DNA of 43,941 nucleotides from contig NZ_ALVZ01000185.1 of the NCBI RefSeq assembly GCF_000332055.1, positions 1 to 43,941 on the forward strand, given 5' to 3'. Shown piece by piece: positions 8,750-17,358 of this stretch. The translations under genes and the position numbers were made by a program. Source of the stretch: Xenococcus sp. PCC 7305. GTDB lineage: Bacteria > Cyanobacteriota > Cyanobacteriia > Cyanobacteriales > Xenococcaceae. How positions within the stretch are numbered: the stretch's first letter is position 1; every line of letters starts with the position of its first letter. The notes beneath the pieces are model-generated. The model saw only the letters and a program-made list of their open reading frames with translations, was not told the origin of the DNA and searched no databases.

Positions 8750-10201
8750 TTAAACAGTGGCTTTCAAGGTTTCAGCAGTTTTATTCAAATCTCCAGTCGC
8801 CGCTTTGATCTGACTAATCCCACTTACGGTTTCTTGGGCTCCTAAGTTAATGGCATTCATTGCTGAAACTACCTGTTGTACAGCGACAGCTTGCTGTTTA
8901 GCACTCATCGTAATTTGCTGACTATTCAGGAAGACATTATTTACCGATTCGGCGATCGAGTTAAAGGAATAAGAAGTCTCTTCAGCTAATTTCAATCCTT
9001 GAATCGCTGTCTTCTGTCCTTGATCTGTAACCATTACAGTACTATTAATCGAGGCTTGGATATCGCCAACTAGAGTATTAATCTTCTCTGCCGATTTTTT
9101 ACTTTGATCCGCCAGCTTCCGAATTTCTCCAGCAACTACTGTAAATCCTTTACCTTGTTCTCCTGCTCTAGCAGCTTCTACAGCAGCGTTCAGAGCTAAC
9201 ATATTGGTCTGATTGGAAACATCGGCTACCAAGTCAGAAACCATTCCAATTTGTCCAGTTTGTTCGCTCAAACGCATAATTTGATCGGCGATCGCACTCA
9301 CTTGATCTTGCAGTTCATTAATCCCTGACATTGTCTGGGAAACTGCCTGATTACCTTTTTCTGTCAAGTCAATAGCCTGTTGGGCTCCATTAGTCGAACT
9401 CATTGCCTGTTCTGCTGTTTGACGAGAAGTAGCCCCTAATTCCTCAATGGTAGTAGTAGTTTCATTGACTGAAGTTGCCTGCTCAGTCATCGAGCGTTCT
9501 TGCTGAGCAGTGGTAGTGGCAATTTGGGCAGAACTAGTTGTTAGCTTGGTAATACTTTGATCGATTGTTTTTGTAATTGTGTCTGCTAAGAAGAAAGCTA
9601 TAGCCACAGAGATTCCACTAGCTAACAAACTTCCAAACAAAGAGAGCCAAAATAAGGTGGTCAGAATTTGTTTTTCTTTTTCTTCACTTTCTTTCAATAG
9701 CTCTATTTCTATTGCAGTTGCCTCCTCTAAAAGCTTTTCTAGCTCTGCCTCCATGGTTCGGCCTTCTCCCCGATTCCAGATTTCTTGTGCCTGATCAGCC
9801 TGGCCGCGATCTACTAAATTCATCAGATTAGTAGTATAGTCAATTACCTTATTACCTTGATCGTCAATTTGAAGGAACAAATCTTTTTGCTCAGCATCCG
9901 AAACTAGCTCTTCTAGTTCAGTGATTTCAGTGTTAAACTTTTCAACCATCTTGTCATATTTGTCTTTCGCTGCCGCATTTTTTACTATGACATAGTCCAA
10001 GGAAGTTTTCTCGATCTGAGACAAATGATAGGCTGTTTCCTGCGTTTTAACCTCAATTTTAGTTAGTTTTTCCACTTCCTTAAATTGCTTTTGAGCTGCA
10101 TTAACATTCCAGATAATAATTCCTGTCACTAGACTAGAAATCGCGATCGGAATACTATAACCAAGTAAAATACGATTTTTGAGTTTCATATTTTCTAACA
10201 T
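8750..10201 (-). CDS. Methyl-accepting chemotaxis protein with 4-helix periplasmic domain
   Basis: Transmembrane chemoreceptor feeding the CheA next door. A TTG at 10216 would extend the frame by five residues. I prefer the ATG at 10201 because GGAG (10211-10214) lies nine bases before it, giving 483 residues. In numbering from the TTG, TM1 is at ~20-38, a helical extracytoplasmic segment at ~40-180 looks like a four-helix-bundle sensor, and TM2 is at ~186-212. The cytoplasmic coiled coil carries the conserved hairpin tip (Q-T-N-M-L-A-L-N-A-A-V-E-A-A-R-A-G-E). No GAF or phytochrome-like domain is present, so it is not a PixJ-type photoreceptor. It resembles the PilJ/HmpD class. The ligand is unknown. 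Confidence 0.92.
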   Translation of the reverse strand: MLENMKLKNRILLGYSIPIAISSLVTGIIIWNVNAAQKQFKEVEKLTKIEVKTQETAYHLSQIEKTSLDYVIVKNAAAKDKYDKMVEKFNTEITELEELVSDAEQKDLFLQIDDQGNKVIDYTTNLMNLVDRGQADQAQEIWNRGEGRTMEAELEKLLEEATAIEIELLKESEEKEKQILTTLFWLSLFGSLLASGISVAIAFFLADTITKTIDQSITKLTTSSAQIATTTAQQERSMTEQATSVNETTTTIEELGATSRQTAEQAMSSTNGAQQAIDLTEKGNQAVSQTMSGINELQDQVSAIADQIMRLSEQTGQIGMVSDLVADVSNQTNMLALNAAVEAARAGEQGKGFTVVAGEIRKLADQSKKSAEKINTLVGDIQASINSTVMVTDQGQKTAIQGLKLAEETSYSFNSIAESVNNVFLNSQQITMSAKQQAVAVQQVVSAMNAINLGAQETVSGISQIKAATGDLNKTAETLKATV

Positions 10202-10276
10202 TTGAAGATTCTCCAAGATAGATTAAATTAACAGATAATTGGCTTTGTGTGAAAGAAAAAAGTGAAATACGAAATT

Positions 10277-11359
10277 TTAAATAGCACTGTCAACTACCAA
10301 ATTGCTTTGAGCAAAAATTTTTGGCAAATCGATTGCGCTAAACATATACTCCCCATAGGCGGCAGTCCCGCGAATAAATTGTCTACGCTCTGGATGAATT
10401 GCCGAAGGAGCTACTGATACTAACTCCGGAGCGAGATATATAACATCAAATATTTGGTCAACTAAAATGCCAACGCTAATATCTTCAGTTTGAATAATGA
10501 TCGCTTGAGAGTTTTCTGTCTGCTTAGTTTGAGGCAAATTGAATTGTTTAGCAACATCGATTAGGGTAATGATTTCCCCTCGTAAATTTATGTTGCCCAA
10601 AATATGTTCAGGACAACAAGGAATTGGCGTTATGTTATCGATATCAATGAATTCTTTGACCACCTCCAAATCAAAAGCAAAATATTCATCCCCTAAACTA
10701 AAAATTGCTAAGGGCATGGTGTTTAAAACTTCGAAAGTTTCTAGCGGCTTTCTCAGCTCACTAGCTCGCTTACGAAAAATCTTTTTCTCAGATTCCTGAG
10801 CATTGGGACAGTATAGATCGTAGAAGTTGGTAAGAAGTTGTCCTGGATCTATTTCTGCATCGCCTTCATCTACTTCTGCTTGTTCTAAGACTTTGCTTTC
10901 TTCTTCCCAAACCATCATGGCGACTTCATCAGCCTGTCGAATCAAACTTTCAGCCTGAAGTATCATGATTAGGCGATCTGCGACTTTAGCTACCGCCATC
11001 ACTAAAGCAGAACCTATATAATTATCTCTGCCATAGTCAGGTTCAGTTTCGATCTTGCTCGATTCAATCACTTGAACTTCTAAGACTTCATTGACGATAA
11101 TGCCAATTTGAATTCTCTCCCATTCAATAACGATGACACTGTCTGTAGCCCGACACTCTTGCACCGGATGCCCAAGACGACGATCAAGATGCATAATCGG
11201 CAAAATTTTATCTCTTAAATTTAAGATGCCGATAATATCGCCAGGAGCATCAGCAATGGGATTTATTTCTGGTAATTGAAAGATTTCCTTTACTTGAGCG
11301 GCTTCGATGGCATAATCCAAATCGCGCAAGCGAAATCTTAGATAGGATTGGCTTTCCAT
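10277..11359 (-). CDS. Tandem CheW scaffold protein
   Basis: Coupling protein of 360 residues with two CheW domains, about twice the usual CheW length. Domain 1 (~1-150) has the Y-L-x-F-R-L start and the G-I-L-N-L-R-D-K-I-L-P pattern. Domain 2 (~210-345) has a matching E-Y-F-A-F-D-L start and G-N-I-N-L-R-G-E-I. An acidic linker (~150-175) joins them. CheW domains bridge MCP and CheA, so a double CheW could bind two partners or both interfaces of the array. It sits between the PATAN regulator and the MCP in the same transcription run, 36 and about 60 bases from its neighbours. Confidence 0.93.
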   Translation of the reverse strand: MESQSYLRFRLRDLDYAIEAAQVKEIFQLPEINPIADAPGDIIGILNLRDKILPIMHLDRRLGHPVQECRATDSVIVIEWERIQIGIIVNEVLEVQVIESSKIETEPDYGRDNYIGSALVMAVAKVADRLIMILQAESLIRQADEVAMMVWEEESKVLEQAEVDEGDAEIDPGQLLTNFYDLYCPNAQESEKKIFRKRASELRKPLETFEVLNTMPLAIFSLGDEYFAFDLEVVKEFIDIDNITPIPCCPEHILGNINLRGEIITLIDVAKQFNLPQTKQTENSQAIIIQTEDISVGILVDQIFDVIYLAPELVSVAPSAIHPERRQFIRGTAAYGEYMFSAIDLPKIFAQSNLVVDSAI

Positions 11360-11395
11360 GATCTTTTCTCTTATGAGTTGGCTACTATTTAGTTA

Positions 11396-12562
11396 CTATA
11401 TAGATATGCTTGCCGGAACATATTTTTCAATTGTTTCCAGCAATTTTGCTTTATCTACTGGCTTTGTTAAATATTCATTTGATCCGGCAAATTTTCCTTT
11501 GAATTTGTCTAGCATCCGATCTTTCGCTGTCAGCATAATGATTGGCAAGTCTTTAAATTGCTTAAAACAGCGAATCGTTTGACAAACTTCTAAGCCGTCG
11601 ACATCGGGCATCGTGACATCTAGCAAGACTAATTTTATTTTTGGCGAACCAGTAAGTATTTTCAATGCATCCAAGCCATTATCTGCTAGTATCACCTGAT
11701 AATGTTCCCCGATTGCGCGTTTAATCATGGTTTGCACTACCGTACTATCATCAACACTAAGAATAATTGGTAAATTCGATTTATCTGAGCCTGAGTTATT
11801 TAGTGGAGAACTTGATTTTAGTTCCGTTCCAACAAAAGAAATCCAGCCTCTTTGCACCCAATCATAATATTGAATAGCTAGCGTTAAAGGATCTTGATCG
11901 ATTTGTTCAGCAATATCTAAAAGTGATCGCTTTCCGTCTATCCATTGCTGACAATGCTTCTGAACTCCAACATTTAAATAATTTTGTTGCGCATTTTTGA
12001 GTACTAACTGAGGAATGACCTCTCTATGAGGAATTTTGACTGATAATTCACGCCATTTTAGTTGTCTCAAGTCAATTTTTACCTTGATTTCTTGCCAGTT
12101 TAGCCCTATATGTTCTTGATCTAAATCAAAATTAAAATCGGGATATTGCTCTAAAGTCACTGACTTATCATAAATTTTTTCTATCGTAATTATAATATTA
12201 TCTTGGATATATTTAGCTAATTCTTCCCATTTTACGATGCCAAATCTTGCCAACAAATCAAATATTTCTTGGAAGGAATTCTCATTTTTAATTTTATTTC
12301 TTACTGTTACAAGAGCTTTATCTATAAGATTTATCTTAAGTTTTTTGCCAATCTTTTTTGCCAATGATTGAGGATTATGCTTAACAGAATCAGCATAAGT
12401 AATTCTGCCTTGATCAAATACCAAAAAAGAAGCCTTTGGGACAACATTGATTGTTCCCATAACTTCAGATTGAGATCTGGTTATTTTGATTGCGCCGGTG
12501 TACTTTGCTTGTGATAATTCTTCAATTTGTTCAATAGGCTTATGGGTTTTTAAGTTTAACAC
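11396..12562 (-). CDS. PATAN-type response regulator (PatA/PixG-like), copy 2
   Basis: First gene of the minus-strand chemosensory run and paralogue of the protein at 1772-2962. The N-terminal ~250 residues form the PATAN-like region, including a shared H-x-G-L-N-W patch and an I-D-G-x-x-x-L-x-D-I-A segment. The receiver at ~265-388 has D270/D271, phospho-acceptor D315 in LLDVTMPD and a lysine in YLTKPV. The length of 388 is typical. Its position matches PixG, PilG or HmpA, which open the equivalent operons in other cyanobacteria. Probably controls pilus extension or retraction through protein contacts. The upstream region is shared with divergent accD. Confidence 0.9.
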   Translation of the reverse strand: MLNLKTHKPIEQIEELSQAKYTGAIKITRSQSEVMGTINVVPKASFLVFDQGRITYADSVKHNPQSLAKKIGKKLKINLIDKALVTVRNKIKNENSFQEIFDLLARFGIVKWEELAKYIQDNIIITIEKIYDKSVTLEQYPDFNFDLDQEHIGLNWQEIKVKIDLRQLKWRELSVKIPHREVIPQLVLKNAQQNYLNVGVQKHCQQWIDGKRSLLDIAEQIDQDPLTLAIQYYDWVQRGWISFVGTELKSSSPLNNSGSDKSNLPIILSVDDSTVVQTMIKRAIGEHYQVILADNGLDALKILTGSPKIKLVLLDVTMPDVDGLEVCQTIRCFKQFKDLPIIMLTAKDRMLDKFKGKFAGSNEYLTKPVDKAKLLETIEKYVPASISI

Positions 12563-12682
12563 GTTATAAAAATTCCGTCTTTGTTATATTTAATTGAAAT
12601 ACCTACGCAAGTAGGTAAAAGCATTAATAAGCTCGATGAATCTATGGTTCCCAAATTATTACTCAAGATCTCTAATGTTCGC

Positions 12683-12721
12683 TCATGAATGTTCGTTCAT
12701 GAACTTTTGTTAGTTCATGAA
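12683..12721. promoter_or_regulatory. Cluster of three TCATGA palindromes between che run and accD
   Basis: TCATGA occurs at 12683-12688, 12697-12702 and 12715-12720. The middle copy is embedded in the perfect 10-base palindrome GTTCATGAAC (12695-12704). Centre-to-centre spacings are 14 and 18 bases. The cluster lies in the 265-base divergent spacer just before a TATAAT at 12734-12739, so it is a plausible operator for accD, the chemosensory run or both. The binding protein is unknown. Confidence 0.45.
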
Positions 12722-12733
12722 GTGTCAAATTGT

Positions 12734-12739
12734 TATAAT
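12734..12739 (+). promoter_or_regulatory. Candidate -10 element for accD
   Basis: A perfect TATAAT about 95 bases before the accD start. A second one occurs at 12758-12763. Neither has a good -35 at standard spacing (TTGTTA at 12707-12712 is 21 bases from the first), so an activator may be needed or the true promoter may differ. Confidence 0.35.
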
Positions 12740-12827
12740 TTTTACCTCTCCAAGCTTTATAATCAGGGATTGTGCACCAAACAATAGCGGTGCCGAGCGA
12801 TAAGTCCATAACAAAATCTCGATAAAT

Positions 12828-13781
12828 ATGTCTTTAATTGATTGGTTTGCTAACCGCCGAAAAACTGAACCTGCTATCCAAAAACAAGGGGAAAGGGAAA
12901 TTGCTGATGGATTATGGTCAAAATGTCAGGTTTGCGGTGCCGTCGCTTATACAAAGGATTTAAAGGCAAATCAGCTAGTATGCCTCGAATGTGGTCATCA
13001 TTCTCGAGTTGATAGTGACGAACGAATCAATCAGTTGATCGATGCTCAAACTTGGCAACCTTTAGGAGAGGAAATTCGCCCCACTGATCCTTTAGAGTTT
13101 AATGACCGCAAAGCTTATCGCGATCGCATAAAAGATTATCAAGCAAAAACTGGCTTAACTGATGCTGTCAAAACAGGTATCGGTCTCATAGACGGTTTAC
13201 CTCTAGCTTTGGGGGTAATGGATTTTCGCTTTATGGGCGGCAGTATGGGTTCTGTTGTGGGGGAAAGACTTTGTCTGTTGATCGAGCGAGCTACCGAAGA
13301 ACGCTTTCCCGTTGTGATCATTTGCGCTTCCGGTGGGGCGAGAATGCAGGAGGGAATGTTGAGCTTGATGCAAATGGCAAAAATTTCTGGTGCTCTACAT
13401 CGTCACCAAAGTTCTAAGCTACTTTACATTCCAGTTTTAACTCATCCCACCACTGGGGGCGTCACTGCCAGTTTTGCCATGTTGGGGGATCTTATTTTAG
13501 CTGAACCCAAAGCTACTATCGGATTTGCTGGCAGAAGAGTTATTGAACAGACCTTGCGGGAAAAACTCCCTGAAGGGTTTCAAACTTCTGAATATTTATT
13601 GCAGCATGGCTTTGTTGATCAGATTGTGCCTCGGACTCAGTTGAAAAAAACTCTAGCTCAATTGATTAGTCTACATCAACCCTTTTATCCTCTCAATTCC
13701 CATATTGTAGAAACCGATTCAGCAATCCGCCAAGAACATTCAGTATCAGTAATAGAAGAACAAAATATTCAAAGCAACTGA
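12828..13781 (+). CDS. accD: Acetyl-CoA carboxylase carboxyltransferase subunit beta
   Basis: Beta half of the carboxyltransferase that moves CO2 from carboxybiotin to acetyl-CoA, the first committed step of fatty acid synthesis. The N-terminal zinc ribbon has C33-x-x-C36 and C52-x-x-C55. The crotonase-like core carries the oxyanion-hole glycines in SGGARMQEG and GGV near the middle. The 317 residues match bacterial AccD. The biotin carrier and alpha subunits are not in the window. It stands alone: divergent from the chemosensory run and convergent with the glycosyltransferase downstream. Confidence 0.97.
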   Translation: MSLIDWFANRRKTEPAIQKQGEREIADGLWSKCQVCGAVAYTKDLKANQLVCLECGHHSRVDSDERINQLIDAQTWQPLGEEIRPTDPLEFNDRKAYRDRIKDYQAKTGLTDAVKTGIGLIDGLPLALGVMDFRFMGGSMGSVVGERLCLLIERATEERFPVVIICASGGARMQEGMLSLMQMAKISGALHRHQSSKLLYIPVLTHPTTGGVTASFAMLGDLILAEPKATIGFAGRRVIEQTLREKLPEGFQTSEYLLQHGFVDQIVPRTQLKKTLAQLISLHQPFYPLNSHIVETDSAIRQEHSVSVIEEQNIQSN

Positions 13782-13839
13782 TGTCATCTTGTTTGATGAG
13801 ATAGTAATTCCTCAAACTTTCTTGACCATTTTTCCTTAT

Positions 13840-13864
13840 CCCTCATCCCTCATCCCTCATCCCT
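13840..13864. repeat. Heptanucleotide tandem repeat after accD
   Basis: Three copies of CCCTCAT plus a partial fourth, in the short gap between the convergent accD and glycosyltransferase genes. STRR-type repeat. Confidence 0.75.
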
Positions 13865-13868
13865 TCTT

Positions 13869-15062
13869 TTATTCCTCTTCTCTTTCTGTTCTAATCCATT
13901 CCTGTTGAGGTGATACTAGAAATTTAAGATACAAAGGAATTTTCCACAATAAGTAAAAAGGAACATACAGCAGTTTGCTCAAAGGAATTAGATCAGAGGC
14001 AAATTTTCTCCACGAGATCAAAATAGATAGAGCTAAGATGGTACCAAGAATTAAGATAAACTGGGCTGGTAGCCAGATGTTAAGCAAAAATCCACCAAAC
14101 AAACTTAGAGAGAGAACCAGCATCCAAAGTATTACTAATAAAGATAGGGGCGGTACAGAAATCTCTAGAGCCAAGAATAGTAAATCACTGCGTTTTTTTT
14201 GCCAAGAACTTTTCAACAATCGCGGGATTTGTGCAATCATAATTTGTAAGTAACCATGTTCCCAGCGAATACGTTGACTTTTTTTGGCGCTAGTTTTTTG
14301 AGGTAAACGACTAAGGACTTTTGCTTCGCCGCAGAACTGAGGTGAGTATCCTGCGATCGCTAAGTCAATCCCGAGTTGCATATCTTCTGTGATATTCCCA
14401 TTAGCCAATTGAGCTTCTTGAATGACAAACCAAGGAATCGCCATCCCAGAACCTGTTAGCAAACAGGGTTTTCCTAGGTTAGCAAGACCTTGTGGTCTCA
14501 CTTGATTTTTGATCAAAAAAGCAAAGGCAGAAATTAAATCTTCAGGAGTTCTTTGGATTGGGGGCTCCATTAGATACAAAGCTTGCACAGGTTTTTGTGT
14601 CCTTTGTGCTTGATGGGAAATTCGCTCAAGCATTTTCGATTCAATACTACAATCAGCGTCTAGCATAATGACAACCTGGGGAGGGTCTTGGGCTAAAAAC
14701 TGACATCCGTAATCTAGAGCATAGCCCTTTCCCTTTTGCCTTGTATTCTTGCGTTCTATAACTTTCACTCCAGTTTTAGCGGCAATTTTTGCTGTCTCAT
14801 CATGACAATTATCTGCAATCACTATCACTTTATCTAATGGTTGAATCTGCGACAGTATTCCTTGAAGAGTTGCCTCAATTTCTAATGCTTCATTGTGAGC
14901 GGGAATTAAAACTGCTATCCTAGGGCGCTCTTTTCCTTGAAATGTTTGCGAAGATTGACCGTGATCTCTAGTTGCGGCTGCGCACTCCACCACAAATACG
15001 ATGATAGGAATTGCAATCACCACAGTGAAAACCGCTAGAATTATGCTGAACAGCAAAATCAT
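13869..15062 (-). CDS. Membrane glycosyltransferase family 2 (processive-type motifs)
   Basis: Inner-membrane GT2 enzyme of 397 residues. An N-terminal transmembrane helix spans ~2-28. The GT-A domain starts with V-L-I-P-A-H-N-E (51-58), has the metal-binding DAD at 135-137, T-E-D at 225-227, and QRIRW at 263-267, the Q-x-x-R-W motif of BcsA/HAS-like synthases. Two or more transmembrane segments follow at ~280-350. The sugar donor and product cannot be read from sequence; a role in surface polysaccharide or glycolipid synthesis is the natural inference. It is monocistronic, and its start faces the RHH-ycf46 promoter region. Confidence 0.85.
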   Translation of the reverse strand: MILLFSIILAVFTVVIAIPIIVFVVECAAATRDHGQSSQTFQGKERPRIAVLIPAHNEALEIEATLQGILSQIQPLDKVIVIADNCHDETAKIAAKTGVKVIERKNTRQKGKGYALDYGCQFLAQDPPQVVIMLDADCSIESKMLERISHQAQRTQKPVQALYLMEPPIQRTPEDLISAFAFLIKNQVRPQGLANLGKPCLLTGSGMAIPWFVIQEAQLANGNITEDMQLGIDLAIAGYSPQFCGEAKVLSRLPQKTSAKKSQRIRWEHGYLQIMIAQIPRLLKSSWQKKRSDLLFLALEISVPPLSLLVILWMLVLSLSLFGGFLLNIWLPAQFILILGTILALSILISWRKFASDLIPLSKLLYVPFYLLWKIPLYLKFLVSPQQEWIRTEREEE

Positions 15063-15223
15063 AGATCAAATGTTCCGAAGTAATAACGTGTATTGCCCAA
15101 AAAACTAAATAATAGGATTTTTCTCGTTAAGTGTAACCTATCAAAATCAGCGTGACAAGGTCTTAGTAGCCAAACGTTATGTTAACTATTGTAAAGATAA
15201 TGACGGCAAGACAGCTTACCATC

Positions 15224-15270
15224 TTGACATCTTAAGTCTAAAGCGGTAAATTGATTTTCATACCCGGGTA
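15224..15270 (+). promoter_or_regulatory. Promoter plus palindromic operator candidate for the RHH-ycf46 unit
   Basis: A consensus -35 (TTGACA, 15224-15229) is followed after exactly 17 bases by TAAATT (15247-15252) as -10. The expected transcription start near 15259 directly abuts a perfect GC-rich palindrome, TACCCGGGTA (15261-15270), 18 bases before the ATG of a ribbon-helix-helix protein. RHH proteins commonly repress their own genes from such palindromes, so autoregulation is a fair inference. Confidence 0.55.
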
Positions 15271-15288
15271 AATATTAATGATAGTGAC

Positions 15289-15633
15289 ATGCAAGACAAG
15301 CAAAAAGTAACCTTATACATACCTCCTGAACTTCACCGCAAACTTAAAATTAGAGCGGCTATAGATGCTGAGTCGATGTCTGCTTTGGTGTCAAAAGCCG
15401 TAGATTTTTATCTTCAGAATCCAGAAGTGGTGGAGCATTTAGATGCCAAGATTCAAGGAAGAAAACATCAGGTTCATGTTTGCCCGGAATGTGATGCTGC
15501 AATGGTCATGCAGGGTGGTGAGATGGTTTCTCTGAAAGGTCAATCGGTCACTATATTAGAGGATTCTCCTCTAGAGAAGGTTATACAGAATAATGGCAGG
15601 TCTCAAGCTCAGGAAGAACTTGTTACTTGTTGA
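15289..15633 (+). CDS. Ribbon-helix-helix protein with C-terminal zinc-knuckle-like motif
   Basis: Small 114-residue protein. Residues 6-12 (K-V-T-L-Y-I-P) form the expected DNA-contacting strand. Two helices follow (~13-26 and ~29-43), as in MetJ/Arc-type or CopG-type RHH folds. The C-terminal half contains C65-P-E-C68 but no clear second Cys pair, so a metal site, if any, would need dimerisation or the C-terminal Cys114. It lies 63 bases upstream of ycf46 with no terminator between, suggesting cotranscription. From memory, the Synechocystis Ycf46 homologue slr0374 also sits in a small stress-responsive operon (slr0373-slr0374-slr0376). I cannot say whether this protein is the slr0373 counterpart. 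Confidence 0.8.
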   Translation: MQDKQKVTLYIPPELHRKLKIRAAIDAESMSALVSKAVDFYLQNPEVVEHLDAKIQGRKHQVHVCPECDAAMVMQGGEMVSLKGQSVTILEDSPLEKVIQNNGRSQAQEELVTC

Positions 15634-15696
15634 AGCCGACTCGTTGTAATAGACATCATCTGTTACTGTAAACCCTGATACTAAGGTCGATATATT

Positions 15697-17208
15697 ATGC
15701 AAGAAGAGCTCAATATCTTAATACAAGCTCAATATCCTCTGATATATTTGGTTACGCCAGAAGAAGAGAGAGCAGAGCAAGCGGTATATCGCCTATCTGA
15801 AGACTATGCGGAACGCCGACGCATCTTTGTTTGGACAGTAACCCACGGCATCATTGAATATGGGCAACCCCGTCAAATGACTTTACATAATACTGTTTCT
15901 CCTGAGGCAGCATTGGAATGGGTGGTGCGTCAAACAGAATCGGGAATTTATATTTTTAAAGATTTACATCCTTTTATAGATGGAGCTGTGGTCACAAGAT
16001 GGTTAAGGGATGCGATCGCGAGCTTTAAAAATAGCCAGAAGACAATCATCCTGATGTCTCCAGTCCAGCAGGTTCCAATAGAACTGGAAAAGGAAGTGGT
16101 GGTGCTAGATTACCCCTTGCCCAACATGGCTGAGTTAAATCAGGTTCTATCTGCCCAACTACAAAACACCAAAAATTCACGAATTGACACCGAGGCAAGG
16201 GAAAAACTCCTCAAAGCTGCCTTGGGTTTGACCAAAGATGAGGCGGAGAAGGTATATCGCAAGGCAAGAGTTAAATCTGGTCGTCTCACCAAAGAAGAAG
16301 TAGAAATCGTTCTTTCTGAGAAAAAACAACTGATTCGCCGCAACGGAATCTTGGAGTATATCGAGGAAGACGAAACTATCGACTCCGTTGGCGGTTTAGA
16401 AGAACTAAAAATCTGGCTCAGACAACGTTCTAATGCTTTTACTGAAAGGGCTAGGGAGTATGGATTACCGCAGCCAAAAGGCATGTTGATTTTGGGAGTT
16501 CCCGGTTGTGGAAAATCCCTCATCGCTAAAACCACATCCCGACTTTGGGGCCTGCCCCTATTGAGATTGGACATGGGAAGAGTCTATGACGGCTCAATGG
16601 TTGGGCGTTCTGAAGCCAACCTCCGTAGTGCACTCAAAACAGCAGAGTCGATCTCTCCGGCGATTCTGTTTATTGATGAACTTGACAAAGCTTTTGCTGG
16701 GGGTGCTGGTTCAGGGGATTCTGATGGCGGAACTTCGAGTCGAATTTTCGGTTCATTTTTAACTTGGATGCAAGAGAAAACTTCTCCTGTATTTGTGATG
16801 GCAACAGCCAATCGGGTTGAAAGACTACCAGGGGAGTTTCTCCGTAAGGGTAGATTTGACGAAATCTTCTTTGTTGATTTACCCACCCCCCAAGAAAAAC
16901 AAGATATTTTCCGGATTCATCTTAGCAAAAGGCGTTCTGAGATTGCTCGCTTCGATCTAGAACAATTAGCCAAGATATCCGAAGGCTTTTCCGGTGCAGA
17001 AATCGAACAGGCAATTATTGCCGCTATGTACGATGCCTTTGCCCAAGACAGGGAGTTCACGCAGCTAGACATCATAGCTGCAATCAAGGCTACTCTGCCA
17101 TTGTCTCGGACTATGCTCGAGCAGGTCACAGCCCTGAGGGACTGGGCTAGACAAAGGGCTCGCACTGCATCAGCTTCAGTTGCTGAATATCAGCGATTGG
17201 AGTTCTAA
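15697..17208 (+). CDS. ycf46: Ycf46-type AAA ATPase
   Basis: AAA protein of 503 residues conserved in cyanobacteria and some plastids. The N-terminal ~210 residues form the Ycf46-specific region. The AAA module follows a V-G-G-L entry (231-234). It has Walker A GVPGCGKS (267-274), Walker B ILFIDE (323-328) and a second-region FLRKGRFDE (381-389) with the arginine-finger residues. A C-terminal helical lid contains the sensor-2-like G-F-S-G-A-E. The fold is shared with FtsH- and CDC48-like ATPases, but there is no protease domain or membrane helix. Published work on the Synechocystis homologue links it to inorganic carbon utilisation and stress; the exact client is unknown. It follows the RHH gene and ends just before two tandem hairpins. 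Confidence 0.92.
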   Translation: MQEELNILIQAQYPLIYLVTPEEERAEQAVYRLSEDYAERRRIFVWTVTHGIIEYGQPRQMTLHNTVSPEAALEWVVRQTESGIYIFKDLHPFIDGAVVTRWLRDAIASFKNSQKTIILMSPVQQVPIELEKEVVVLDYPLPNMAELNQVLSAQLQNTKNSRIDTEAREKLLKAALGLTKDEAEKVYRKARVKSGRLTKEEVEIVLSEKKQLIRRNGILEYIEEDETIDSVGGLEELKIWLRQRSNAFTERAREYGLPQPKGMLILGVPGCGKSLIAKTTSRLWGLPLLRLDMGRVYDGSMVGRSEANLRSALKTAESISPAILFIDELDKAFAGGAGSGDSDGGTSSRIFGSFLTWMQEKTSPVFVMATANRVERLPGEFLRKGRFDEIFFVDLPTPQEKQDIFRIHLSKRRSEIARFDLEQLAKISEGFSGAEIEQAIIAAMYDAFAQDREFTQLDIIAAIKATLPLSRTMLEQVTALRDWARQRARTASASVAEYQRLEF

Positions 17209-17216
17209 CAGGCTTT

Positions 17217-17258
17217 CTTCCGCAATTAATGCGGAAGCTAAGACTAGCGCAAGCTAGT
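17217..17258 (+). terminator. Two tandem hairpins directly after ycf46
   Basis: CTTCCGCA (17217-17224) pairs with TGCGGAAG (17230-17237) over a five-base loop. Six bases later ACTAGC (17243-17248) pairs with GCTAGT (17253-17258) around a GCAA (GNRA-type) tetraloop, followed by a short T-rich stretch. They begin eight bases after the stop codon. They could form a terminator or a 3'-end stabiliser separating ycf46 from the downstream gene. Confidence 0.5.
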
Positions 17259-17358
17259 AGTTTCTTAAGATAATCTGTCTTAAATCCCAATAAGACAGCA
17301 TTAAGGTTCAAAATCAAAGAAAGTTGTTGTTTACTTATTTTCCACTGGAGGAAATCTC

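Noticed and set aside
10202-10216. TTG start for the MCP
   Set aside because: It overlaps the GGAG that is well spaced for the ATG at 10201.
16140-17165. Long antisense frames opposite ycf46
   Set aside because: Composition (Ser/Leu/Arg-rich with no domain) is that of reverse-frame shadows of a conserved AAA gene.
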